DNA of 64,000 nucleotides from an uncultured Desulfobacter sp. (GTDB taxonomy: Bacteria > Desulfobacterota > Desulfobacteria > Desulfobacterales > Desulfobacteraceae): contig NZ_OY761445.1 of the NCBI RefSeq assembly GCF_963664415.1, forward strand, positions 1,762,501 to 1,826,500, written 5' to 3'. The notes under the pieces were generated by a model. That model saw only the letters and a program-made list of their open reading frames with translations, did no database searches and was not told the origin of the DNA. A program made the translations under genes and the position numbers. Positions within the stretch are counted from its first letter, which is position 1, and each line of letters opens with the position of its first letter. Positions 33,748 to 43,020 of the stretch are shown in pieces.

Positions 33748-34689
33748 TTAGCGCTTATACAGAGAATCAAAAACAAACAAAACTAAAGGCAGCGACAACA
33801 GGGTAAACACCAGGCTGGAGACCAAGTATTGATTAACAATCTCCCGGTTTCCCTGAGCCCTTGAGGCAAATATCGGCAAAGCTGTGAGCGGCGGGTTGGC
33901 GGCCTGCATAACGATAATGAAAGCAATGTTGTACTCAAGTTTAAAGAATAAAATTATTCCTAAACCTATCATCGGAAATAAAATATTTTTGACGGCAATA
34001 AATTTAATGATTTCACCCCAAACAGCCTTGCCGGTTTTTTGAAGATCCACATAAATATTTCCGCCAATAATAAGCATAAGAAGCGGGATGGTCATGCCAC
34101 CGACCATTTTCAGGGCCGTTAAAATAAATTCAGGGATCAGTTGATCACCATGAGTAAATTTTAAAATCAGTCCCAGTGAAGTTGCGATCAGAACCGGATT
34201 TATAGTTTTTTTAAGGCTGAATTGCTGCTGGCCTTTTTTGAAAAATAAGTGGTAGGTGTTAAAAAAGAACGCCGGATAAAAAATTGTAAATAAAAACAAA
34301 TCTACCAATAAGGAAGCATCCGACCCAAAGGTCTCGGTGATTACGATGATGGGAATAAAAAGGCCGTTTTGAAAAACCAAGGACAGGGTTGTCTCTTCTT
34401 GAAATTCTTTTTTAAAAAGGTATCTAAAGAATCCTGCCATGATGATTACAACGATCGTAAAAATGACCCAATAGATCGGATACAGATACCAGGTCGGAAA
34501 ATCTATTGGATTAAATGTTTTGATTATTCGATAAAAAATTAACGAAGGAAGAGCGATCTCTAAAACCAGCGGGGAAAGAAAGTCTAACACATCTGTGGGG
34601 ATCAACTTTCTTTTGGCCACAAAAAAACCTAAAAACCCAATGAAAAACATAATCCCAACCGATTGAGATACAACGATAAACATATTCAT
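33748..34689 (-). CDS. AEC-family (auxin efflux carrier-like) permease
   Basis: 313 residues with about ten membrane helices in two halves of five, the AEC/BART layout. Asn-Pro-containing turns such as KKTINPVLIATSLGLIL and VMQAANPPLTALPIFA are typical of the crossing point. It carries small organic anions such as malate or malonate across the inner membrane in characterised relatives. Its start overlaps the stop of the small PAS-like gene by four bases (ATGA), so the two are coupled. Confidence 0.85.
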   Translation of the reverse strand: MNMFIVVSQSVGIMFFIGFLGFFVAKRKLIPTDVLDFLSPLVLEIALPSLIFYRIIKTFNPIDFPTWYLYPIYWVIFTIVVIIMAGFFRYLFKKEFQEETTLSLVFQNGLFIPIIVITETFGSDASLLVDLFLFTIFYPAFFFNTYHLFFKKGQQQFSLKKTINPVLIATSLGLILKFTHGDQLIPEFILTALKMVGGMTIPLLMLIIGGNIYVDLQKTGKAVWGEIIKFIAVKNILFPMIGLGIILFFKLEYNIAFIIVMQAANPPLTALPIFASRAQGNREIVNQYLVSSLVFTLLSLPLVLFVFDSLYKR

Positions 34690-34949
34690 AAGCGTATCAT
34701 GTCATCTGTTTGCCAAAACACCTGCTGGGCAAAATCATGAATTTGACTTACGGCAGATTCCGGGGATTCATACCCGAGCATCCAGGCATATTCAGAGTTA
34801 GCCATGGTAAGCTTGCCTTCTAAGCTGACATGGTAGATTCCAATGGGTGCAATACTGCACATTCCTTGAATTTTCTGCTTGGGTAAAACTTTTAACCCCG
34901 GACCCATTTTACCCGTATCAGTCTTTGCTGCAATCATCGAAATACCCAT
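34686..34949 (-). CDS. Small PAS-like protein (87 aa), possibly truncated
   Basis: GGAGG seven bases before the ATG marks a real start. Residues 30-80 (IAPIGIYHVSLEGKLTMANSEYAWMLGYESPE, then AVSQIHDFAQQVF) match the first half of a PAS sensor domain. The second half, with the ligand-contacting sheet, is missing, and no output domain follows. It may be the leftover of a sensor kinase that has kept a start site, or a mini-PAS partner. Coupling to the permease gene suggests a role in its control, which is only inference. Confidence 0.6.
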   Translation of the reverse strand: MGISMIAAKTDTGKMGPGLKVLPKQKIQGMCSIAPIGIYHVSLEGKLTMANSEYAWMLGYESPESAVSQIHDFAQQVFWQTDDMIRL

Positions 34950-35151
34950 TTTTCGGCCTCCAAACTCATGATAGGCCTATATGTTATTTGGCAGGAGCAG
35001 GTTTTTCCTGCCTCGTCTTGAATATCAATGGTGCGACTTTCAGAAAATAACGGTAATCATCCCAACTGACGTTGTTGTGCATTTTTGCATTCCTCATTGG
35101 CAAGAAGAAGGTATTGATATGCAGAATAACAGGCCCTATATTATGTTACAA

Positions 35152-35184
35152 GACGAAACAAATTGATAACTAAGATATTTCGTC
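35152..35184. promoter_or_regulatory. Inverted repeat before the YceI gene
   Basis: GACGAAA (35152-35158) is repeated inverted as TTTCGTC (35178-35184), ending 21 bases before the YceI ATG. It may be an operator or a leader hairpin. The evidence is the symmetry alone. Confidence 0.3.
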
Positions 35185-35205
35185 GTAACCACAGGAGACA
35201 CGACC

Positions 35206-35793
35206 ATGAAAAAAATGATCACATATATAATCGTAGCTTTTACCGTATTTACGACCTCAGTCTTCGCCCAGACCTGGACCGTGGATCCGGCCCACACGTC
35301 AGCTGATTTTTCAATTGAGCACATGGCTATCAGCCGCGTCACAGGCAGTTTCAACCAAGTGACGGGACAGCTGATATTTGACAAAGAAGGCCGCCATCCT
35401 CAATCCGTCAACATCTCCATAGATGTGGCATCCATTGACACGGGGGTTGACAAACGAGATGAACACCTGAAAAGTCCCGATTTTTTTGACGTGAAAACAT
35501 ACCCGACCATGACCTATACATCTGAAAATATCACCCGCCAGGGTGAAGGACGTTACAAAGTGGTCGGCACCCTGAATATGCACGGTGTAAGCAAACCGGT
35601 CACGCTTGCCGTTGAGGGCCTGGTAAGCCATGAAAAAGACCCATGGGGAAACACCCGCAAAGGCGCCCATGTAACGGCAGAACTCAATCGAAAGGATTTC
35701 GGCATCGTTTATAACGCGGTTTTGGAAAGCGGAAATCTGATGATTGGCGAAACCGTAGATATTGTGATTAACCTGGAGTTTATTAAACAATAA
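35206..35793 (+). CDS. YceI-family periplasmic lipid-binding protein
   Basis: 195 residues with a signal peptide (KKMITYIIVAFTVFTTSVFA). The mature part starts TWTVDPAHTSADFSIEHM, the typical YceI opening. SPDFFDVKTYPTMTYTS and GTLNMHGVSKPVTLAVE follow, then NRKDFGIVYN. The family forms a lipocalin-like barrel that binds a polyisoprenoid. GGAGACACGACC precedes the ATG. A terminator closes the unit at 35811-35837, so it is transcribed alone. Confidence 0.92.
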   Translation: MKKMITYIIVAFTVFTTSVFAQTWTVDPAHTSADFSIEHMAISRVTGSFNQVTGQLIFDKEGRHPQSVNISIDVASIDTGVDKRDEHLKSPDFFDVKTYPTMTYTSENITRQGEGRYKVVGTLNMHGVSKPVTLAVEGLVSHEKDPWGNTRKGAHVTAELNRKDFGIVYNAVLESGNLMIGETVDIVINLEFIKQ

Positions 35794-35810
35794 AAACGGG
35801 GGTACTTCGG

Positions 35811-35837
35811 GCACCCGGCCTTAAGAAAGCCGGGTGC
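35811..35837 (+). terminator. Hairpin terminator after the YceI gene
   Basis: GCACCCGGC (35811-35819) pairs with GCCGGGTGC (35829-35837) and is followed by TTT. The short T-run makes it a moderate terminator. Confidence 0.75.
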
Positions 35838-35939
35838 TTTGAAGAACGGGACATGTACCCTGAGCCATATCGCGGGCTCTTGATAATCTTTTTATTCTCT
35901 GTTATACTCTGCCTGAAAAAATTGCAGGAGCGCGGTTTC

Positions 35940-37250
35940 ATGCAGCAGAAAAAAATTTTTTACGGCTGGACAATTGTTGCCGTGGCTTTTTTGATCGGTC
36001 TTACCCAGGCCGGTGTATTCCAGAATGTATTGTCTATCTTCCTCAAACCCATGGCTGATGAGTTCGGCTGGAATCGTTCCATCATCACCGGTTCCATTGC
36101 TGTGGGTTCCCTGTCCGGCGGCATCCTCTCCCCCCTGGTTGGTCCTTATCTGGATCGTAATGGCCCGCGAAAAGCGGCATTCTGGGGAATTACCATTTTA
36201 AGTGCGGGCCTGATTGCTCTGTCACAACTCTCTTCGGTCTGGCAGCTTTACCTGTTTTTCGGCACCGGCCGTATGATTGCCTCCGGTCTGCTGGCGCTGG
36301 TGGTCACGGTGAGTGTCTCCAACTGGTTCATTGAAAAACGGGGAAGGGCCATGGGAATATCCCAGCTGGGCAGCCGCATCGGCATCGCATTTCTGCCGTT
36401 ATTGGTACAACATATCATTCTTTCCTATGGGTGGCGCACAGCCTGGGCTGTATTGGGAATCATTGTATTTGCGTTTTCGGCCCTGCCCAGTCTGATTTTT
36501 CTGAAACGAAGGCCCGAAGATGTTGGATTGCTGCCGGACGGCAGAGAACCGGCAGAAAGATTAGAGGCAGACGAAGATAAATCGGATAAACCAAACAAGG
36601 CGGTCCGCTATAATCTGGAAAATGAACCTGTGTGGACCCGGCAAACCGCATTTCGCACCGTTTCATTCTGGCAGCTTGTGTTTGTCATGTGTGTAATTTA
36701 TCTAGTTGGGGCCGGGTCTAATTTCCACATGTTTCCATTTATGACGGACCAGGGATTGCCGGCAACCACGGCCGTGCTGGTTATCACCGTTTTGTCGGTT
36801 TGCGCCGCATTGGGTGGGGTGTTATTCGGTTTTCTGGCAGAAAAAATATCCGTGAAAATACTTATGGGCGGTGTGTTGATCACCATTGCCGGCCTCTTTT
36901 TCTCGGTTTTCTGGGCAGTCAAGAAACCGGCGTGGATGTTTATCTTTGCCGTTGTTTACGGCATCATCCGAGGCGGGGTGCTGCCGTTAATATTTTTGAT
37001 TTGGACCGAATTTTACGGCAGAAGATCTTCGGGAACCGTGCTGGGCATTGCAGGTCCCTTCCGGATGGCTGCAAACGCCGCCGGACCGGTCTCAGCGGCG
37101 ATTTTTTTTGATCTGTTCCATAACTACTGGATTCCGTTTTCAGCCTTCACCATTCTCTTGATCATGGCCGGCCTTGTGTGCCTGATCGCAAAACCGCCTG
37201 TCAGCCCGGAATTGACATCAGACGCCCGGCAAGTTAAAGGCGAAGACTAA
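35940..37250 (+). CDS. Major facilitator superfamily transporter
   Basis: 436 residues from MQQKKIFYGWTIVAVAF, the usual start of monocarboxylate/oxalate-formate-type MFS proteins; GGAG lies ten bases before. An in-frame ATG at 35853 would add 29 hydrophobic residues and has no site. Twelve helices are present, with a hydrophilic loop (RREPAERLEADEDKSDKPNK region) between the halves. PYLDRNGPRKA is the signature loop between helices 2 and 3. The probable substrates are small organic acids, but the sequence does not fix them. Confidence 0.85.
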   Translation: MQQKKIFYGWTIVAVAFLIGLTQAGVFQNVLSIFLKPMADEFGWNRSIITGSIAVGSLSGGILSPLVGPYLDRNGPRKAAFWGITILSAGLIALSQLSSVWQLYLFFGTGRMIASGLLALVVTVSVSNWFIEKRGRAMGISQLGSRIGIAFLPLLVQHIILSYGWRTAWAVLGIIVFAFSALPSLIFLKRRPEDVGLLPDGREPAERLEADEDKSDKPNKAVRYNLENEPVWTRQTAFRTVSFWQLVFVMCVIYLVGAGSNFHMFPFMTDQGLPATTAVLVITVLSVCAALGGVLFGFLAEKISVKILMGGVLITIAGLFFSVFWAVKKPAWMFIFAVVYGIIRGGVLPLIFLIWTEFYGRRSSGTVLGIAGPFRMAANAAGPVSAAIFFDLFHNYWIPFSAFTILLIMAGLVCLIAKPPVSPELTSDARQVKGED

Positions 37251-37293
37251 AAGAAGCCGGTGTATCAATAAGGCCACGATACGTTCCGTCAAA

Positions 37294-37311
37294 TTTTCGT
37301 TCAGATGCGAC
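37294..37311 (+). repeat. Tail fragment of REP-like repeat family 2
   Basis: TTTTCGTTCAGATGCGAC abuts the stop of the hybrid kinase gene. It shares the TTTTCGTTCAGA tail with 24332 and 14660. Confidence 0.35.
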
Positions 37312-40194
37312 TCAGCCAAGCTTTTCCACAATTTTACCCGCAGTTGCCAGGGCGGCCTTAAACCGGTATCTGTTTATCTGTTCGTCCAAAGCGTTTAATT
37401 CCGCCTTTAATGAATCCGGCCATCCAAGGGATTTGACTTCTTTCATTGCCGTTTTCATGGGTTTGGGTTCAGATGTCTGAATTTTGGCTATCAGCAGTTC
37501 CATGGCTTCAAACAATTGATCACGGGATGACAGATCACCGGAAGCTTCAGGCAAAGGGTCATTCTCCGGCCGCATGTCGATGCCGTTAAGACCCTGCTGT
37601 ATCTTTTGCATTTGATCCGAAAAGTGCGCCAATGTAGCTTTAACCGGTTTATTTTCTCTTAAGCCGCTTTCAAGAACCTGACCGGCTTTCTGTAATGCGG
37701 ACGCCCCCAGACTGCCGGCAAGCCCCTTTACAGAATGGGCCAGCCGCCGGGCTTCCGGAAAATCTTCCCTGTCAATGAATTTCTGGATCTTTTGCGGGGC
37801 ATCAGCATAATCCCGTTTGAATTTAAAAAGCAGATTGCGGTAGAATTGCTGATTGTCGTTGACGTTGCGCAACCCCTTGTCAATATCTATACCGGGCAGG
37901 TCAATGGGAATATCTACATTTGTCCGGCCGGCATTATCGTGTACTTTAAGGCCCTCCTCTTGTTTTGTGGGATGGTTTCTTTTTTTTTCGGGTATCCACT
38001 GGGCCAAAGCGCTGTAGAGTGCATCAGGATCAATGGGTTTTGTGACATGGTCCTGCATCCCGGCAGCAAGGCTCTTTTCCCTGTCTCCGGCCATGGCATG
38101 GGCGGTCATCGCGATGATGGGCAAATTCTTACTGTCCAGGGTTACGCGGATTTCCTGCGTGGCCTGCAATCCATTCAGCTCAGGCATTTGGATATCCATA
38201 AGCACTAAATCATACGCATCGGCATTGGCCATGCGGACTGCCTGGCACCCGTTGTCGGCAACGTCCACCAAGGCACCGGTGGGTTTAAGCAGCTCCAATG
38301 CGATCTGTTGATTAATTTTATTGTCTTCAGCCAGAAGAATACGCGCACCAGGGAAAAACGCCGCCTGGTCCAAACGCCTTGTCATTTGTCCGGGCGTTTT
38401 TGGTAAGCCACGCCCAAATGCCTGGAGTATGGTATCAAATAATGTGGACTGTGTTGCCGGTTTGGTCACAAAACCGTCAAAAACGGCATCATTAAATTTT
38501 TCTTGAACCTCATCAAACCCGTATACCGTGGCCAAAATGATCTTGGGCTCAGATCCTGTATGCGGCAGGGTGCGAATACGTTTGCAGGTTTCAATGCCGT
38601 CCATGTCCGGCATTTTCCAATCCAGAAGCACAATGCCAAAAGGCACCTCCCGGCTGTGTTCTTCAAACATTTTCACTGCCGAGTGACCATCTTCAACCGC
38701 AGTGACTTGAAATCCGCTGCTTTCAAGATAGGCCTGAAATATTTCCCGGGCCGTCTCGTTATCATCCACAACAAGCACTTTATTCCTGCACAAATCATCT
38801 TCTGCTTTGAGGCTTGGGCGGTGTTCTGCCTGGTGGTCCAAACGTAAGGCAACAGTAAAAAAGAATGTCGATCCCTTCCCATAGGATGACCTGACGCCGA
38901 TATTCCCACCCATCATTTCAGTCAGCCGTTTGCAAATGGTCAACCCCAGGCCGGTCCCGCCGTATTTCCGGGTGGTGGAACTGTCTGCCTGGGAGAATGC
39001 TTTGAACAACCGGCCCTGCTGCCCAGGGGTCATACCGATACCGGTATCTTTGACTGAGAAATGAAGAACCAAAACATCTTTGTTCTCCTCTTCCAGTCGG
39101 CAGGATATTTCGATTTCTCCCTGTTCGGTGAATTTGACGGCATTACCAATCAGGTTGACAATAACTTGTTTGAGCCTCAAGGCGTCACCGATCAAATTTT
39201 TAGGTACATCCGGTGAAACATTGATCAAAAGTTCCAAGCCCTTGTCACAGGCGTTAAAAGATGAAAGGTCACAGGCCTCGCCAATGACTTGATCAAGATT
39301 AAAGGGGACGAATTCAAGCGCCAGTTTTCCGGCTTCAATTTTCGAAAAGTCCAGAATGTCGTTTATCAATCCAAGAAGTGATCGGGCGGCGGCATCGACC
39401 TTGGTCAGATAATCCTTTTGTTTGGTCGTCAATCCGGATTTCAATGCCAGATGGGTCATCCCGATGATGGCATTCATTGGGGTCCGGATTTCGTGGCTCA
39501 TATTGGCCAGAAAGCTGCTTTTTGCCCGGGTTGCTTCTTCAGCGATGTCTTTGGCTTCTCTCAGGCGGGTTTGGGTTATCGTCAGCAGGGATATGGTTTT
39601 GTACTGAACCAGTATCAGCACCATCATGACACACAACGATGCGGCAACAAGAACAATGATGGTCAAAGTACTCAAGCGAAGCCGTTCGACCTGCTTCACC
39701 TGTCCTGATAGAAGCATATGGGTATCACGGCTTATTTGCATATAAACATTGCGAACAAGATCAAGGGTATTGGCCAGACGAATGGAAAGATGGCCGGCTG
39801 AAACCGTGTTAACCACCGGGGATGCTGCCAATAGTTGATCAATATCTTTCAAAATATTTCTAAATTCCAGACAGATCGGTTCCATTTGTCTGATCTGGTT
39901 TTGATTTTTGTTTTTTTCATAGGATGCCAGGGTGCTGTCCGCCACATCAAGGGCCAGGGTCAGTTCATCCAGATTGATGAAAGAAGGATCAACAGCCAAT
40001 TTCTCCAAACTGGTTAATAAATCGGACTGACTCTTTATCAGGCTGGTTATGCCGCGATGCTGGGCAATGATATCCACGGGCAGGCCGGTTTCAATTTCCT
40101 GGAGAATGTTGAACACAAACACACTGCCGAGAACCGCCACAACACCAAAGAATGCGAAAATAGAAAAAATGATATTAAATAATTTCTTATTCAT
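37312..40194 (-). CDS. Hybrid sensor histidine kinase (HisKA-HATPase-REC-REC-Hpt)
   Basis: 960 residues. Two membrane helices (about 7-31 and 177-200) bracket a periplasmic domain. The HisKA block KSSFLANMSHEIRTPMNAIIGM has the phospho-His near 237. HATPase boxes are NLIGNAVKFTEQ and GTGLGLTICKRL. Receiver one is VLVVDDNETAREIF to LLDWKMPDMDGI, receiver two ILLAEDNKINQQIA to VLMDIQMPELNGL. The Hpt domain near residue 850 has ARRLAHSVKGLAGSLGA. It forms a full phosphorelay without a separate DNA-binding output. Its start overlaps the solute-binding gene by eight bases, so the binding protein is probably its sensor partner. Confidence 0.92.
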   Translation of the reverse strand: MNKKLFNIIFSIFAFFGVVAVLGSVFVFNILQEIETGLPVDIIAQHRGITSLIKSQSDLLTSLEKLAVDPSFINLDELTLALDVADSTLASYEKNKNQNQIRQMEPICLEFRNILKDIDQLLAASPVVNTVSAGHLSIRLANTLDLVRNVYMQISRDTHMLLSGQVKQVERLRLSTLTIIVLVAASLCVMMVLILVQYKTISLLTITQTRLREAKDIAEEATRAKSSFLANMSHEIRTPMNAIIGMTHLALKSGLTTKQKDYLTKVDAAARSLLGLINDILDFSKIEAGKLALEFVPFNLDQVIGEACDLSSFNACDKGLELLINVSPDVPKNLIGDALRLKQVIVNLIGNAVKFTEQGEIEISCRLEEENKDVLVLHFSVKDTGIGMTPGQQGRLFKAFSQADSSTTRKYGGTGLGLTICKRLTEMMGGNIGVRSSYGKGSTFFFTVALRLDHQAEHRPSLKAEDDLCRNKVLVVDDNETAREIFQAYLESSGFQVTAVEDGHSAVKMFEEHSREVPFGIVLLDWKMPDMDGIETCKRIRTLPHTGSEPKIILATVYGFDEVQEKFNDAVFDGFVTKPATQSTLFDTILQAFGRGLPKTPGQMTRRLDQAAFFPGARILLAEDNKINQQIALELLKPTGALVDVADNGCQAVRMANADAYDLVLMDIQMPELNGLQATQEIRVTLDSKNLPIIAMTAHAMAGDREKSLAAGMQDHVTKPIDPDALYSALAQWIPEKKRNHPTKQEEGLKVHDNAGRTNVDIPIDLPGIDIDKGLRNVNDNQQFYRNLLFKFKRDYADAPQKIQKFIDREDFPEARRLAHSVKGLAGSLGASALQKAGQVLESGLRENKPVKATLAHFSDQMQKIQQGLNGIDMRPENDPLPEASGDLSSRDQLFEAMELLIAKIQTSEPKPMKTAMKEVKSLGWPDSLKAELNALDEQINRYRFKAALATAGKIVEKLG

Positions 40195-41533
40195 TGGTCT
40201 TGCGTCCGGGAATTTCGCCCGTCAAATTTACCCTGCACGGTCCGGAGCTGTAGCCATCGGGTGGCCAGCAGGGAGCATGGGTCAGCTCAAAGACTTGTTC
40301 AAGCCGGTTGATCTGCCGGGTCACAACAGAAGGAATATCTTTGTTCCTCAGCACGATCTGTGAAAAAGTTACAAGATAGGATGTATTAAACGCTTCATTG
40401 AAACGGCCAAGACCTGAAGGAAGCATTGCCATAACGGCATCGCTGCTTGCTGACTGTCTGAGAACTGCATTGTATATGTTCTGCATCCCTTTTGACATAT
40501 TCATGCCTCCCTTGGCATTGACCACTGGAAAGAAACCGATACTGGACGGCATTTGATACTGGACGGCCGGACTGGTTAAATAGTGAATCAATTGCATTGC
40601 CGTTTGTTTATTTTCAGCATAATCTGGGATACCCAGTCCGGCCAGTACAACCATGAACCCCCTGCCTTTTGGCCCAACCGGACAGGGAAATGCAATAAAA
40701 TCATCAGGCCTTGATTTAAACACATTGATAAGCCTTGCGGTATGGTCCCATGCGATCCATACCTCATCGGACAGGAGGGGTTCTTCCATATGGCTGAAAC
40801 TAAGGGACCACTCGTTCACACAGCCCCACAGTTTTTTAAAATAGCGCCACATGACAATGCAGTCACTGGTGTCAATCCCGGTGACCATACCACCGGTAAA
40901 TGACGGGTATAAGCATCCTTGCAAAAAACGATGCATCAGCCCTTTTTTTGCACCGGGAAAACCTAATCGGTTTTTTCCCGTGATTTTATTTATATTTTTT
41001 GCCCAGGCAAACAATTGATCAAATGACAGATGATTAATATCCGCCCCTTTGGGCAGAAACGAAAGAGATTTTTTGTTTGCAACCATGATATAGGTTGCCT
41101 GCATCCAGGGAATATAGTACTGAAAATTGTTATCAATTTTCGCCATATCAACATATTTTTCAAGGATTTTATTTTTTTCCCACAACGTGCCAAATGAAGA
41201 AAGGTCCATTAAAATATTGTGGGATTTTAAAGAAATGAAGTCTCCATGACCGCCGCCGATCAGGTCCGGCCGGTCACCGCCGGAGCCGGCAATAACCTTT
41301 TCAAAAACCAGCCTGTTATCCTCGGGCTTAAACATCACCTTTTTCCCAAACCCTTTCAGCAACATATTGCGCATTTTCTCGGCCTCGTCAAAAGGGGTCA
41401 ACTGGGTGGAAAAAAAGAGCAGATCACAGGGCTGTTTTCCAAAGGCAGCGCCTGGATGGAAACAGACATTTCCCACAACGGCAACCAGTATGATTAAGAG
41501 AACGATAGGTGGGAAATGAAAAGTATGTTTCAA
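40187..41533 (-). CDS. Periplasmic solute-binding protein, probable kinase partner
   Basis: 448 residues with a signal peptide (FPPIVLLIILVAVVGNVCFHPGAAFG). The body follows the type-1 extracellular solute-binding fold (LLFFSTQLTPFDEAEKMRNML, WIAWDHTARLINVF, MQLIHYLTSPAVQYQMPSSIGFFPVVNA). No ABC permease or ATPase lies near. Instead a hybrid kinase overlaps the 3' end, so the protein most likely passes a ligand signal to the kinase's periplasmic domain. The ligand may be a sugar or similar polar compound. Confidence 0.85.
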   Translation of the reverse strand: MKHTFHFPPIVLLIILVAVVGNVCFHPGAAFGKQPCDLLFFSTQLTPFDEAEKMRNMLLKGFGKKVMFKPEDNRLVFEKVIAGSGGDRPDLIGGGHGDFISLKSHNILMDLSSFGTLWEKNKILEKYVDMAKIDNNFQYYIPWMQATYIMVANKKSLSFLPKGADINHLSFDQLFAWAKNINKITGKNRLGFPGAKKGLMHRFLQGCLYPSFTGGMVTGIDTSDCIVMWRYFKKLWGCVNEWSLSFSHMEEPLLSDEVWIAWDHTARLINVFKSRPDDFIAFPCPVGPKGRGFMVVLAGLGIPDYAENKQTAMQLIHYLTSPAVQYQMPSSIGFFPVVNAKGGMNMSKGMQNIYNAVLRQSASSDAVMAMLPSGLGRFNEAFNTSYLVTFSQIVLRNKDIPSVVTRQINRLEQVFELTHAPCWPPDGYSSGPCRVNLTGEIPGRKTNE

Positions 41534-41663
41534 ATTTATCCTCTGGGTTATGATGTCAGCGGAGAATAAAAAAGCCCTTTAAAATGTTTTTAAATCAGGT
41601 GCGAAAAATATGAGACATAGGCTACCACGTTTTTGCGTGCAATTTCAACCATCGTGAAACACA

Positions 41664-41835
41664 GAGGCAGGGTAACCGCATTTATATTAAAAAGTCCTCT
41701 ATCGGGATCGCAATCGAAAACAATGGACATTTCGATCCCGATAGACAGCGAGAGCGATTGTGAAGTTAAAATAGCCGGCAAAATTATAAATGCGGTCACT
41801 CTGCTATTTGGGGCCCCTAAGATAACGACAGAGTG
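41664..41835. repeat. Nested inverted-repeat element, MITE-like
   Basis: The outer arms are GTAACCGCATTTATA (41672-41686) and TATAAATGCGGTCAC (41785-41799), pairing with one mismatch. The inner arms CTATCGGGATCG (41699-41710) and CGATCCCGATAG (41733-41744) pair perfectly. A third hairpin is CACTCTG (41797-41803) with CAGAGTG (41829-41835). No frame is coding. It may be a small non-autonomous element or an IS remnant. Confidence 0.55.
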
Positions 41836-41859
41836 AAAAAAATGTTTAACCCACCACCA

Positions 41860-42060
41860 TCAAACTGCAGACGACAGACAGTCGATTGCTGAAAAGCCGG
41901 GGGCATCAATCATGGCCATAATACGTTGCACCACCTGATCCACTGCCTTCTCCACGGGTTCGGACATTTGCTGGGTGAACTCCTTAATATGTTTTACCTC
42001 AATGAGCATCAGAGTCATATCGGCGGGCATCTCATCGGGAAAACACATATTGGCGGTTTT
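41860..42060 (-). pseudogene. Remnant of a hydrogenase maturation protease, tentative
   Basis: The minus-strand frame reads CFPDEMPADMTLMLIEVKHI, then FTQQMSEPVEKAVDQVVQRI. The pattern of an MLIEV strand and then SEPVEKAV resembles the C-terminal third of HycI/HyaD-type endopeptidases that trim NiFe hydrogenase large subunits. The first two thirds with the nickel-sensing Glu and His are absent. It follows the mvhA-like remnant, the position such a protease gene normally has. Confidence 0.45.
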
Positions 42061-42088
42061 TAATGGTTGTGAGGATTGCAAATTTTTC

Positions 42089-42120
42089 TGCAACGCCGTA
42101 GATGGGTGACTTCCTGTTCA
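42089..42120 (+). repeat. Short REP-like repeat, family 2
   Basis: TGCAACGCCGTAGATGGGTG followed by ACTTCCTGTTCA. It matches 14639-14670 at most positions and lies between the two hydrogenase-related remnants. Confidence 0.6.
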
Positions 42121-42128
42121 AACCTGTT

Positions 42129-42945
42129 TTAAAAATTGGTCAGCGTTTTATACAATCCACCCTTGCTATCAAACACATCGATCTGCACCGGCACCTGGGC
42201 ACCGGTGACGGCATGGGTGACGCAGGCCAGGATGTTGTGTACGGGTTTGCCGCCAAATGCGGCATGGTACTTTTCAAAATGCTTCTGGGCTTTGGGGGTG
42301 TCCATCCCCTTAACCAGGTTAAACAGGGCCATTGGTCCCACGGCATAACAATTGGTGTCCGGGCCTTCCACAATGCCTTTCCAGTCACCTAATTTTTTCT
42401 GGTAGGGGAATTTCAGGTAGGTCCAGGGCTGAACCCGTTCTGAAATAAAATCCAGGTACTCTTTGCCGGTGAATGTGCCCACCAGATTACCTTTGGCGTC
42501 AATGATTTTCTGGGTGCCGTCATAGTTACCGATATAGCCGTCCACGTCATCGACTTCAGCCTAAGCCAGAACCTCTACATTGGTATGGTTGTAGCACTCG
42601 ACCATTTTGGGGGTAAGGATACAGGCGGAGCAGTCATTGGTGGGAAAGGTCTTATCCAGCTGGGCCATGACGCCGCCGATGGACGGTTCTTTTTCCACCA
42701 TGTAGGTTTTGTGCCCCATGTTGGCCATCTCAAACAGATATTTGTTCAGGCCTGCCTGCTCACAGGCCGCCCTGAAAATCGGCTCATGGGTACGCGGGGT
42801 ACAGGCCGCGACCACCACCCGGTCCACCAGCCCATCCCGGATATCCTGCTTGATCATCTCTTGTCCGGAGTCAGAACACATGAATAAATTTAAGCGGGCA
42901 ATCACAACGTCAGGCAACATTTCCGCAAAGAAGAGGCAGGTCTTT
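42129..42945 (-). pseudogene. Chimeric hdrA-mvhA remnant
   Basis: On the minus strand LPDVVIARLNLFMCSDSGQE, VVVAACTPRTHEPIF and AGLNKYLFEMAN are HdrA. The next block jumps to GHKTYMVEKEPSIGGVMAQL and FPTNDCSACILTPKMV, so the HdrA segment between them, including its FAD-motif start, is deleted. After EVLA a TAG interrupts, and AEVDDVDGYIGN leads without a frame change into YDGTQKIIDAKGNLVG and VQPWTYLKFPYQKKLG, the MvhA-type NiFe hydrogenase large subunit. Neither gene has its proper ends or its nickel-binding Cys pairs. The whole is a deletion product of a heterodisulfide reductase/hydrogenase operon. Confidence 0.8.
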
Positions 42946-43020
42946 TGTTAGGAGGGGGGGGAGAATCTTCACGGCAATCCCCGAGGCCGTATACGTACAA
43001 GCTTTATTGAAGCTCAGGGC

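Noticed and set aside
42950..42962. G8 run before the ACP gene as a slippery or regulatory site
   Set aside because: It lies outside any coding frame, downstream of the carrier gene on its strand, and shows no symmetry or partner.
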